64,000 nucleotides of DNA from Cruorifilaria tuberocauda (lineage: Eukaryota; Nematoda; Chromadorea; Rhabditida; Onchocercidae), in contig JABVXU010000024.1 in NCBI GenBank assembly GCA_013365365.1, positions 186,001 to 250,000 on the forward strand, in the 5' to 3' direction. Below, one piece after another: positions 39,427 to 50,334 of this stretch. The notes under the pieces are model-generated. The model ran no database searches. It had not been told where the DNA came from and worked only from the letters and a program-made list of their open reading frames with translations. Position 1 is the stretch's first letter. Each line of letters opens with the position of its first letter. Made by a program: the position numbers and the translations under genes.

Positions 39427-41388
39427 TTATCTGTAATGATCATTGTATGCAACTAGGCCAAATAATGAAGTAACCTGTCGAAGTGATCGCTCACTCCTAT
39501 CATAATGTTTTGCCAAAGCCTCACTTTCCATAGATCGTTTTTCTCCTTCAGAACATTTAGCCACTTTGAATTTTCTGCGCCAAATGTCTAATCCAGACTC
39601 GGTATCATCAATATCCAGCTTATTTCTCGGTTGCATCAAAAAGGTTATCATTTTCGTGTTGATCGCTGTGGATGTGTTCCACAAAATAATTTTCTGTAAA
39701 CATATAATACTTTCATTAGAGGATGTTAAACTTCCTACAAATTATTAATTATTAACTTTTCCACGAATCATTAATTTTGGTGTTATTGAAAAAGCTTCAA
39801 TTTCGTCTTAGGATAGGAATGTTCTTTAAGCATTCACACATTAATTTATTAAGCTAATCTAAAATCGATAGAGTAATTTATGATTTTCCACTTATTCAAT
39901 TTTGCTAATGAAATGCGAACAACATATAACTTATACAAATAGCCTTACAGTTGGTACTACAGGTGCTTCGATAATTTTGCATACTTTTATCTCAAAATGA
40001 ATCATTGCAGTTCATACGATTGCAAATTAATCTATCATTTTGCATTTCAAATCAGAAACAAAATTAATTGCTTTTTGTACTGAAGTCAATAAACTATAGC
40101 TGATCTCACGGTTGACTGTTTCATTTTGTTCTTTCCTTTGTGAATCGAATATTAAGAAGTTGAAAATTGAAAAAGAAGAAAAGAAACTAACTTCTTCTAT
40201 ACTTTGTAACGAATTATTCTCTGACTTCCGAAATTTCCGATGTGTTATACCGGAATACATTTGATAAATGAGTATAATAGCATTAGTTAAGTCATTATAG
40301 AATAATTTAAATGTTAAAATATTAATAAGGAATGTAAATGCAAAGAATACAGCCGTTATCGGATCCACCGTTAAGCCATGTAATGGACGCTGTTCATGCT
40401 CTAAGCGATTCATCGATTGATAACATCTTTTCCTGAAAATATAACAATTACTGGAATTTTTTCTGCTAAAATCGTTTTAGCATTAAAATAGATGTATAAA
40501 AAAGTTATTTTCCACTCCTTCAAAACCTCTGACAGCCTTGTCTAAAACTTTGCCTAATCTATTACTCGTTCTAAATTTATTTTAATTATGGATCAAAAAA
40601 GAAACTAAAAATTGAATTAATTTTCAAAACTAACAGCAATAAAGCTTGTTACATCGGCAGTAATTTTGAGGTGACAATGTTTTCGATAATCGCCGATATT
40701 TTTTATACAACTGTTGCTAATTTCAAAATTCCATACTAAAAATTTTGCTTACCCGAAGCAGCAACAAAATTGTGTAAGTTCTGTTTCTGATTGCTTATAA
40801 TACTGGCACGATTGTTCACTTTCCTTTGTCATAAATTTACAAATGATTTCTTTGCTGAAATTCACTACTAACTTTTCCTGAAGTTATTTCTCCAATCTTT
40901 ACTTTCAGTAAAATAAGTGACATGAAAAATAAAAAAACTTATTCGGTGGACAGTTAACATTGATAGCAATTGATTCTTTCCCGGTAAGGATTCGAGTCAT
41001 ACTGCAAAAAGAGGAACTTGTTGTTTGTCCGGTACATTGCATTCGTTTATAATACTGTAAATCAGAAACTGTCATTTACTTTAGAGTTTCCTTATGTTCA
41101 TTTTCGATTATTTTCAATCTATGCAATGAATACAGAAAATTCTTCCTTGTTTACTCAAAAAGAAACTCTAATATGTTATTTGTTAAAATAAAACAGGTCT
41201 AAAATTCTTAGTTAGACTTCCAAATTTCTTTTTAAATTGAAATCAACATATTTTCGATATGCAAAAATTTATACCGCCTTAAACCAAAGATGCTTAGGAT
41301 TTATTTCCAATTGTCCGTGGCAATACTGTGTGAAACAGCTACTGATAAATTGGAATATAATGGAAGCTATTCCGATTATTGTTATCAT
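39427..41388 (-). CDS. Cys-rich single-pass membrane protein of unknown family
   Basis: I do not recognise this gene, but five exons join in phase: 41275-41388 (signal peptide MITIIGIASIIFQFISSCFT), 40939-41054, about 40750-40842, about 40200-40428, and 39427-39687. The ectodomain is about 110 residues with roughly a dozen cysteines and ends in CCCFGKRCYQ. It is followed by one hydrophobic segment (PITAVFFAFTFLINILTFKL) and a basic cytoplasmic tail of about 120 residues ending VAYNDHYR. The closing CCC-x5-C spacing recalls three-finger (Ly6/activin-receptor-type) ectodomains, but that is only a resemblance in cysteine spacing. All introns are GT-AG and phases agree, which argues for a real gene. 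A decayed copy of exon 1 lies in a lamin intron at 47200-47530. Confidence 0.65.
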
Positions 41389-42518
41389 AATTGATATTTG
41401 AAGATGATACTATGAAGCCACCGCTTGATACAAATTTTCATCGGTTTAATGTCTTACTTTTTTTCTACTGCATATTTATTTAATCATTTGAGATAGATTG
41501 AAAAATGATCGAATTGATAATAATTCTTATCAAAGCATCGCAACAGCGATTAAATTTTCATATTATGGTAATCAAGAATTTGAACTATTGTAGATGAAAT
41601 AGTGAAGAATAATTTGTGGTTGCAAATTCACTCATAAATTTAGCGTTTAGAGTCTCTAATCTTTAACACGACGCGGTTATCCGGAGTTGTTGGAACAGAG
41701 TAAATGGATTCCGGAAAGAAAAAATCGAAATTGGAAGACTGTGAAAGATATGCATGACAAGCATATCTTATGTAATATTTGTTGGGTTATTGTATGCTGT
41801 TTTTGTTAAAATGAAAAGTAGAAGCAAATGAAGATTTATTAACAATACATTCATCTGAAAAAAATTTCCCTAAATTCGCTTTATATGAAAAATGTAGTCA
41901 TTCACCGATTGTTTCTCTTTTGAATTTTGTCTTTTAAGAGTCTAATTTACGGTTATTCTTAGTTTTCCTCTTTCAAACGCAAATAATCAAAGATGAATGT
42001 ACACTGAATTCTGTATTGTAATGCTAAAGATGTAAGATATTTGAGATCTTGAGATGATCTTGAAATATTATGATAAATTAATCATCTAATCGCTTACTGA
42101 TCATAGTGCTATGAATAATAAGATGTGCTTAATTATCATTTCGTTGAATTGAGTTTCCTTTTTAACAAATAACCATGAAGTCACCATGCAAATTTTAATA
42201 ATCGCCAATGTTCACTGCATTTTTGGATATCGTTAGCATTTTCATCTTAAATGCAATTAATTTCATTTGGTATTTTGCTATTTACAACTGACAGCGTAGG
42301 TGTCTTATCAGTTCCTCAAATAGCTGCTGATATTGGTGAAATCAATACTGAGAGAGTGAATTGTTGTCTATAAATTGAACAAAATCATTAGGTCTCTTTC
42401 CTCCTCAAGGCCTAAAATGATTTCAACAATAGGAACACTTATCTTTTCATGTCAATAACTCCGTGATATTGAAATGGAATTGGTGTCTGATATATTGTAG
42501 TGGGGAAGACATTACCGG

Positions 42519-42606
42519 GCCCCATTAGCGCAGTTGGTTAGCGCGTCGTACTTATAAGTGCTACTGGGAGATGCGAAGGTCGGCAGTTCGAGCCTGCCAT
42601 GGGGCA
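42519..42606 (+). tRNA. tRNA-Ile (anticodon UAU) with 14-nt intron
   Basis: A complete cloverleaf is visible. Acceptor stem GCCCCAT (42519-42525) pairs with ATGGGGC (42599-42605). The D arm is GCGC/GCGC, the anticodon stem is TCGTA/TGCGA, and the loop CTTATAA carries anticodon TAT at 34-36. The T arm is GGCAG-TTCGAGC-CTGCC and the discriminator base is A. A 14-nt intron (42557-42570) follows position 37, the canonical site; tRNA-Ile(UAU) genes are commonly intron-bearing in eukaryotes. It decodes the rare AUA codon. Confidence 0.95.
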
Positions 42607-44274
42607 AACCGGTTTTTGCAAAGATGATTGAAATGTGATTGTTCATCGCCGTGGTCCTGCTTTCTTTGTTCGTTTCTTATTGCCAACAACAAAAAATGAA
42701 TCGGTTTCAATTTATCGGATGAAGAACAGCAATTGATATGCGTTCATCGTTATTTGATCAGTTCCATGAAGGGAAACCGTTTTGCGTGGATGGAAGATAA
42801 AACTAAGACAAAGCAACATATCGGGATCATCTGAAAAAGCAGGCGAATATTAATTGATATAGTCGACTCTGTTTTCGTCTAGTCTTCTGAACCTGATGAG
42901 AGCATACCGTGTTCTCCCCAAACGGATAACATATTACCAATCTTCAGCAGCATAGATAAATTGGACAATTATTCTTTATTCAACCAATAAACTGTTCTTC
43001 TGATGAAATAAAAATACTTGAACATTTTCATTAGCTCCTACTCTTTCTGTTACAGAATGTATCTGATAGAGCAAAAAAACGAAATTCAGGATAAACAAAA
43101 AGTCCAGAGCAAGCATAAAATTTTTGACAGCTAGAAAAAAGGAAAAAGCTATTATTGTACAAAAGTATTAAATAATATACTGTTTACCGAGTCATCAAAT
43201 ATTCCTGTTGATTTGTTTTCTTCAAAATTAAAGTACGACAGCGTAGGCCGACTACTCTTATATGGAAAAGAAATGTCAACTTATTCAGACACATCAATGT
43301 GATAATACCTACAAAGCTTGAAAAAATTTATATAAATCCATCGCCCAGTTAAAATTGATATTAAATGTTAACAAAAGATTTTTCAAATATGAATACATTG
43401 GCACTTTCATTATAGTAAATCAAAGTAGCCATATAGCATGGAAACTATAAGTTGGATGACAATATAATCTTAATGATGGACAATATCTATGGTGACATTT
43501 AAAAATTCCATAGATGAACTTAAAACAACAACAGTTTGCTCATTCGGTGTTCTATCAATTTTAAACAAGAGTTAACGAGCAATTAATATTTTGCTTTACT
43601 TGTAAACTGCTCAAATCCTGCAGCCTTTTACTAAGCCTCATTCGACGGAAAAATTTAGTTCTTTGTATTGATAATGATAATGTATAAACTCGATAGTAAA
43701 ATCAATCAGTCTAAGCTGTAAAGTTATCCAGTCAGATCCACTCTCCCTCGAGTCGATTAAAATTGATTCATAAAATAATATCAGCTGTTCAGTTTGTAAA
43801 CATAATTGGGATTAAATTCTTGCCTCATATGAATCAAAGAACAACGGTAATCAATCTCTATCACTGATGCTGTTTCATTCTATTTCAACTCTACCAATAC
43901 ATTCAATTTTAAAGTGTCATAACTTTACATAATTAATCACTTAATTTAGGTCATTTAGATCACTTCATCAATTCATTTAGAATTTGAGCTACTAATAAGA
44001 ATGGATAAATAGCCTTCACATTTCGAAGTAGCTACAACTCTTCCTTTACACTCCCTGGAAGAAAACGATGCAATAGGATTCCCTTTACCCGTGATAATTG
44101 CTGAAAATCTTTAGGAGCTTACTGCTAACATTTAGCATGACTTCTTTTTTGTGCAAAATTTAAATAAAAATCTGCTGAAAATAGTTGAATGTATTAGTCT
44201 AATGAACGCTTTATCTGGTTGCCTTCTCCAATAAGGTTTCAAACTACACACTTACGTACATTCACGTACGTTCA

Positions 44275-44370
44275 GTTGTATACTTCGATCCTGAAAGAAA
44301 ATAAGACCTATCTTATAATATATAAGATATAAGATACGTCTTATTTGCTTTCAGGATCGAAGTATACAAC
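44275..44370. repeat. foldback (inverted-repeat) element, possible MITE
   Basis: Arms 44275-44307 and 44338-44370 are 33 bases each and complementary with a single mismatch. The 30-base spacer (TATCTTATA...TATAAGATA) is itself largely self-complementary, so the whole element could form one long hairpin. The arm begins GTTGTATACTTCGATCCTGA. No coding capacity. Confidence 0.9.
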
Positions 44371-45320
44371 TATCTTATAAATATACCTAAAATGCTGTCA
44401 GTGAAATTCAGATTTGCATAATGGGTGGTCGTGTCGCTCATAAAATGGAAAACTGAGGAAATCGAGGAGGACGACGGACACTCGTTATCAGCGTTCGTAA
44501 GATGGTGTGACGTGACGTGGAAGATGGTGAGTTTCGCTAGGGCTAACGGTTATTATCTGGTGACGTGGCGGCTTGCGTGACCATGTTTGCAGTTCAGATA
44601 ACTTCGCGCTACGCTTCAGAAAGGAGGATGATGACTGTGCTAGTGAGGGAGGTGGAGCGGACGCTCGCTTACTCACTCGCAAGCTATGAATGGCAATCTT
44701 ATACCGATTGTGAAGTGTTGGTGCAAAACTCTTTGCACTGCGAATGCGGCTCCGCTGTGTTATTATCCCGCATAAGTGTACGTGAAACAGTGTAGCATAA
44801 CTTGCAAGTTGTATATATTGTTGCAGCAGCGCACTATTCTCTCTAATTGCTGCTTGCATTCTTGGTCTTACACTAACCAGCAGTCTTCGACTTAGCGTCA
44901 TCCTCATCTCTTCTCCTTTCCCTTACAAGGATATCTCAGCTCCCCCCGTCCTCACACTAAATACGCTTATCGTGATAACTCTTATGAGATTTAAAGTGTT
45001 TTCAAATTATTTTGACACGAGTTTCTTTTCTTTTGCATATATCTGTTCATATAAATATTTAAAATTGTATGATACATCTGGGACATTTTTTTGCTGACTT
45101 TTGGGAGCGTTGGGGAAGTTATGCGGATGTGTTTATTATATATCAGCCGTTTACAAATATCATATATATATACATGTATAGGTGAATGATGTCATCAATT
45201 TGTGTATATCTCACTGTATCGTTAAATAATCAAGTAAAATTTGATAGGATATTGAATTTGATAATAATTCATAATAATTTAACTGTTCAGCGCGCCTGAA
45301 AGATTATTCTGAGAAGAAAA

Positions 45321-48300
45321 ATGTCTGCGTCGAAGCAAAAACGTTCGTCCTCTCGTACGACTAGTCTGGCATCGAGCAGTCGAATTGCAACAGCTGAATA
45401 TCCGATTCTTGCGGAGAGTGGTGGAGATGGAACTGAATCCTCTTTGAAGTATGATTCATACTTTTTGAACTCAGGAATTGAGCTATGAAAATAAAAGATG
45501 AGGGAGGTTTTTTATTTCAAAAATCGATCATGCAAACCGGCCATTATGGTCAGATTTCGGTGAGAATTGTCATTATGTTTTTCATTTTAAGATTCTTTTA
45601 CCTTGTATTGATAACTGAAGCATTTTTATTAATGTTCTTTTTGCCGATAAAATTACTGAAACAGAGTTCTTTGACTTCTCATTGTGACAATTTCTACTTT
45701 TTGTTTTCCAGCATTTCGGTTTCACCCAGTCGTCGGACACGACAATATGAGAAGGATACGTTATCAAATCTGAACGATCGTCTCGCTGTTTACATCGATT
45801 TAAGTGTTTAAATGAGTTCCATTTACTTCAAGAATGGAAACCTAATTTTATTTTCGTTAATTATATGGTAACAATGTCCTATTCTTATAGGTATTGGTAA
45901 TTAATAGGTAATTAATAATATATACTATAAAGAAAGGATATTTTTAGAAATGGGTTCGTTGGAAAAGAAGTGTAGTCAGAAATTTTCTTTAACTCTGTAT
46001 CGTTTTTTAGAGAGTTCGCCAGCTTGAGCTCGAAAATGAACGATTGAATGTTCGCATAAACGAAAGCGAAGTGGTCGAAAAGAAAGAGCGTCATGATTTG
46101 GTAGCACGCTATGAGGCGAAAGTCAAGGAATTACGTGATTTAATTGATGATGCTTTGAAAGAGAAAACTCGAGTCAATATGGAAGCAAAGTCGGCGCTCG
46201 CTGAACGCGATAATCTTCGTGCTAGAGTAATCGATTAAATCTTTCGTAGGTATAAGCAGAGTCACATAGATTGTGTCATTGCATGACTATGCGAAACTAT
46301 TGTTATCTTCATTTATTCTATGCTATTAATTGGACTTTTATTTGAAAAATTATTGGTCCATTTAAATTTTTTCCCGTCTTAAAATCTAAAGAAATTTCTG
46401 TTTTAGCCACTTTTGTTTAAAATTTTAATTAATATTTTGCATATTTTTAGATTGGGAAGCTCGAAAAGGAATTGAAGCAATCTGAAAAGCTTCGTCTAAG
46501 TAATGACAATCTTATACAGGATCTTCAGGCCAGATTAAATTCTGCTGATAATATGAAAAGACATTTGGAAGATGAGAATAAGGTTAACATTATTTGTGAG
46601 TTAATTTAAAATTCTTCCGGTTTTTTTATTATAAATATCATTTTTAGAATCTGCTTGCTGAAGATGAAGATTTGAAGCAGCAGCTGGAGATATTGCGAAA
46701 ACAGGTTGAAGATGAGGCGCTTGCCAATACTGCACTCCACAATCAGAATCAGTCACTGAAGGAAGACTATGAATTTTTAAAAAGAACTCATGAAGGGGCA
46801 AGTTTTACCATTTTATAATTGTATATGATTTAGACACATTGTATATATAACTTAGTATAATGAAGATATAAGTGGCATATTTGGCTGTTTCAAACGTTAT
46901 TCAATCATCACATTAAAGATTTGAATTTAACTATTCAAGCTTATAATGCGCTTTTTTCAGCAGTTGGAGGAAATACATCGAAAACGACAGGTCGAGATGA
47001 CAACAACAGCGCGTGAAATGGAACGCACGTATGAGTCACGTTTGCAGGAGCAACTTCAAGCGATGCGCGCTGAGTTTGATGATAGACTGAATAGGAACCG
47101 ACGTGATATTGATGAAACTTACAAGGTTGAACTTTTTTATTTGTTTGACTTTGTAACTGTTATTTGTCAAAGCAAAAAAACAGGAAGTTTTCAGTGTGAC
47201 TTCTAAATTGTTTTTTAAATTCCAATTTATTAAAGTTGGTATTTTCGATGCGGAAAAATTTATACCGGTTTATACCAATGATGCTTAAGACTCATTTCTA
47301 ATTGCCATTGGCAATATTACGTGAAATAGAGTGGATATAGTGAAATTTATTTCGATTACTGCTATCATAACTGAAGTTTGAAGATGGAGCCATGCTTGAT
47401 ACAAAATAGCATCTGTTATTATAAATTTTACAACTAGTTCAGAAGGTTTAAAAGTGTTGAGATAGTTAGTGATATTAATTCTTATGAAAATGTCTTAATA
47501 ACGTACACTACTTAATTTTGATCATATTTTCACGAGTTCTGCTTTAGAATAAACTTAATGATGCAAATGAAGCTCGTCAACAAATGAATCTAGCAAAGGA
47601 GGAAGCAGCAAGATTACGTCTACGTATTCATGAAATGGAAAAAGTTGGAAGTGGTTATGAGAGCCGTGTAGAAGGTCTTAACAAGAAAATTGCTGATCTG
47701 GAGAGTCAGGTTTGTCAATGTTAATATATCTAATATGTTCTTTCAATATTAATGATTTAATGAGTGAAAAACACCATATCATTTTAATTTTAGTTGCGTT
47801 TTGTGCGTGATGATTACGATGTTCGTATCAGTCAACGTGACAAGCGTATTACGGAGCTTCAGGGAGAAATTGATCGTTTGTTGACCGAATATCAAGATTT
47901 GTTTGATCTTAAAGTCCAACTTGATACCGAACTGAAAGCATATCAGAATTTGTTGGAAGGGGAAGAATCTCGGTATTTTTTCCTCTTGCATACCATCGAT
48001 ATGATAATTTCCAATTTCAGGAAAATCTAGTCATTGTTATCAGATTTTTTATTAAATTTACTATAGCAGTACGAATTGTAATATGCATTCATATCAGTTG
48101 TGCTGTTTTGTCATTGTTTATCATTTAGATTAAATATTTCACAGCAGTCTTCTGGAGGTTCTCCGACTGCTTCACCATCAACTGGTGATCGCTTCAGCTT
48201 GTCATACACAGATTCCAGCCATCGTCGTCCGATCAAACGAAAGCGTTTTAATGCATCAGACGATAGTTTGTATTACCGTAATACTGCAAAGTCGTACAAG

Positions 48301-49079
48301 GTATTCTTAGTGTCATTTATTTCAAACTTGACAGATCGTTCACGTTGTGCAAATTGCCGTATAATTTCGTTATTTGAAGATATTGCAGTTTCAGTTGAAA
48401 AGCAAATATTGATTCAAGTGTATGCTAACCAAAAAATTGCTTTCAGACGACTTCTAACTCAGATTGCGATATCGAAATAGAGGAGCATGACACGGATGGG
48501 AAATTCATAAAGTTAGTGAATAAAGGCGAGGAAACAATCTCGATTGGTCAGTGGGCCATAAAAAGTATCGCTAATGACAAAGAAACTGTCTACAAATTCC
48601 ATTCTAGACAAACTATGAAGCCTGGTGACACCATCACTGTATGTATTTTTTTGTCCAAGTTAGATGTTCCTTTTGTTTTAGGTAGACATGATTCATTATT
48701 TGGAAAATCTTTCTCTCTTCCTTGTTTTTGTCATTTAGATATAGGAATATGAAAAAACAAAGTGAGGTGAGAAAATGGAAGGCATTTGTAATGCGATTTC
48801 GAATTGTTTTTAGCTGTTTTCAGTAACTAATCCAATTTCATTACATTTTACTTGAATATATTGAAGGTTTGGAGTGCGGATAGTGGTGAAAAACATACGC
48901 CACCATCTCAGCTAGTAATGAAAAACCAACAGTGGCCTGCGGGTGATCGAGTTAAAACATCATTGGTTGACGCGGATGGCAGTGAAATGGCTACAAGAGA
49001 AAGCATAGCTGAACTTCAGTATGGACAGTTTGTCAGTGATGATGGTCAGGATCCGGATCAACGATGTACTGTCATGTAG
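45321..49079 (+). CDS. lmn-1: nuclear lamin
   Basis: Eleven exons (45321-45448, 45712-about 45799, 46011-46226, 46451-46582, 46648-46797, 46961-47125, 47548-47709, 47794-47972, 48129-48300, 48447-48638, 48867-49079) give about 598-600 residues. A Ser/Arg-rich head leads to coil 1A (YEKDTLSNLNDRLAVYID, VRQLELENERL). The rod runs to the conserved end DTELKAYQNLLEGEESR, followed by a basic nuclear localisation signal RRPIKRKRF. Next come an Ig-like lamin tail domain (VWSADSGEKHTPPSQLVMKN) and a CTVM prenylation box. Lamins form the filament meshwork under the inner nuclear membrane. The intron after 46797 starts with GC (gcaagt), and the flanking LKRTHEG|QLEEIHRKRQ matches C. elegans lamin with no gap. 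The second junction is irregular: a GT donor would insert two residues into coil 1A. Confidence 0.95.
47200..47530 (-). pseudogene. decayed copy of exon 1 region of the Cys-rich membrane gene
   Basis: This part of the sixth lamin intron resembles 41212-41570 in the same orientation. Shared blocks include GCAAAAATTTATACCG / GCGGAAAAATTTATACCG, ATGATGCTTA / AGATGCTTAGGA, AATTGCCATTGGCAATA / AATTGTCCGTGGCAATA, and TATCATAA...TTTGAAGATG. The ATG is kept but deletions destroy the frame soon after, so it is a relic. Confidence 0.75.
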
Positions 49080-50334
49080 ACTGACTTGATGAGTTATCAC
49101 GAACAATTGGTCTCGTTTGTTGTTTTTATTATCGAATTTGAATGCTTATGAACGATCACGGGTTGAGTGAGTAGTTTACTAGAAAATTAGGTGGTATGGA
49201 TATAATGAAATGAGAAGGAGATGAAGATAAATGTGTTTAGAATAATAAGATTTCTCAAAAGATAGTAAAATCGATTTTCCGTGATCCGATTAAATCTGCT
49301 TTTATGCAGTATGTTTGTTTGTTGCAATATCTGCTTTGATGCAGTAGGTTGCTATTTGTTTGATTGCCCGCTTTTTTCTCCGCTTTTTCTCTTTTTTTTC
49401 TCCAAATTATTTTCGTCGTTGAAAGCATTTTGGTTGGTTGTCTTTGAGAAAATCGCGGATGAATGTTATTTTCCTACTAATTTCCAGTTGATTTTCATTG
49501 TTGACTTTAATCTTCTTAGTAATTACTGTTCTAGGCACAAAATTTGACCTGATTTTGAAACTTACGGTTTTCAAAGTTCAAATTTTATAGAACAATAATT
49601 AAATTATCTCTTGCCTTCCACAAATGTTTCTCTCACTTGTTACTCGTCTTTTTCAACATTATGAAGCAGCCATTGTTATTAAGTAGTTTATATTTGTTTG
49701 AAGCAATCACTTTCTTTAAATTCATTAATCTTTTTCAATGTCTTAATTCTCACCTTTGCAATATTTACCTCCCATTTTTTGTATCCGAAATTATCGATTG
49801 CATGTTTGGAATGTATGTTACTTTTCAGGTTTGTTCCTTTTTCCGTGTTTCTTATTCATGGAATTATTTGAATGCAGACCAATAAAATTTGTTTTTTCTT
49901 TCCGAGTGTTTTGTTGTACAGAATATAATTCTCGACGGGTAATGGCTATTCGACCTGAAACTTTTTTTAGAAAGATCGGGGTGTTTATTTGATATGTCTC
50001 AATATGAAAGCTTTTGGAACATTTATCGTAGGGCACGCTTGTACGGTTGACTAATATCGGTCTCTTGAGTGCTGCTCATAGCGTTATCAATTGACATAGG
50101 AACGGTTCATTTGCCTTTTTCTAGTATGATTCACTGTTCGATATCATAATTTCTTATCTGTTGAGTGCTATCGCTTTTCATGACTGCTCGATTATGTTTT
50201 AATCCTATTCCTTTTTAATTTATTACTTATGTAAATTGCGTGGAATAAAACTTTTCATGCAAATTTTGAAATATGTTTTCACTTTCGGAAATTAAATTGC
50301 TGAAGTTAACAAATCAAACGGTGGGATGCGATGA
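49080..50334. other. lamin 3' flank / nhx-8 5' flank
   Basis: This AT-rich stretch probably holds the lamin 3' UTR (AATAAA near 50244) and the nhx-8 promoter. Its open frames are short and T-rich, without splice support. Confidence 0.5.

Larger units (their letters stand above)
41389..45320. other. 3.9-kb intergenic region with tRNA and foldback element
   Basis: Apart from the tRNA-Ile (42519-42606) and the inverted repeat (44275-44370), no exon is supported. The stretch 44400-44950 is visibly richer in GC than its surroundings and carries a 139-codon open frame on the minus strand that I do not accept as a gene. Confidence 0.5.

Noticed and set aside
44488..44907. 139-codon open frame on the minus strand upstream of lamin
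   Set aside because: It is Ser/Arg-rich without a recognisable domain, lies in a GC-richer patch where long open frames arise by chance, overlaps other open frames, and has no splice or neighbour support. It may be part of the lmn-1 promoter.
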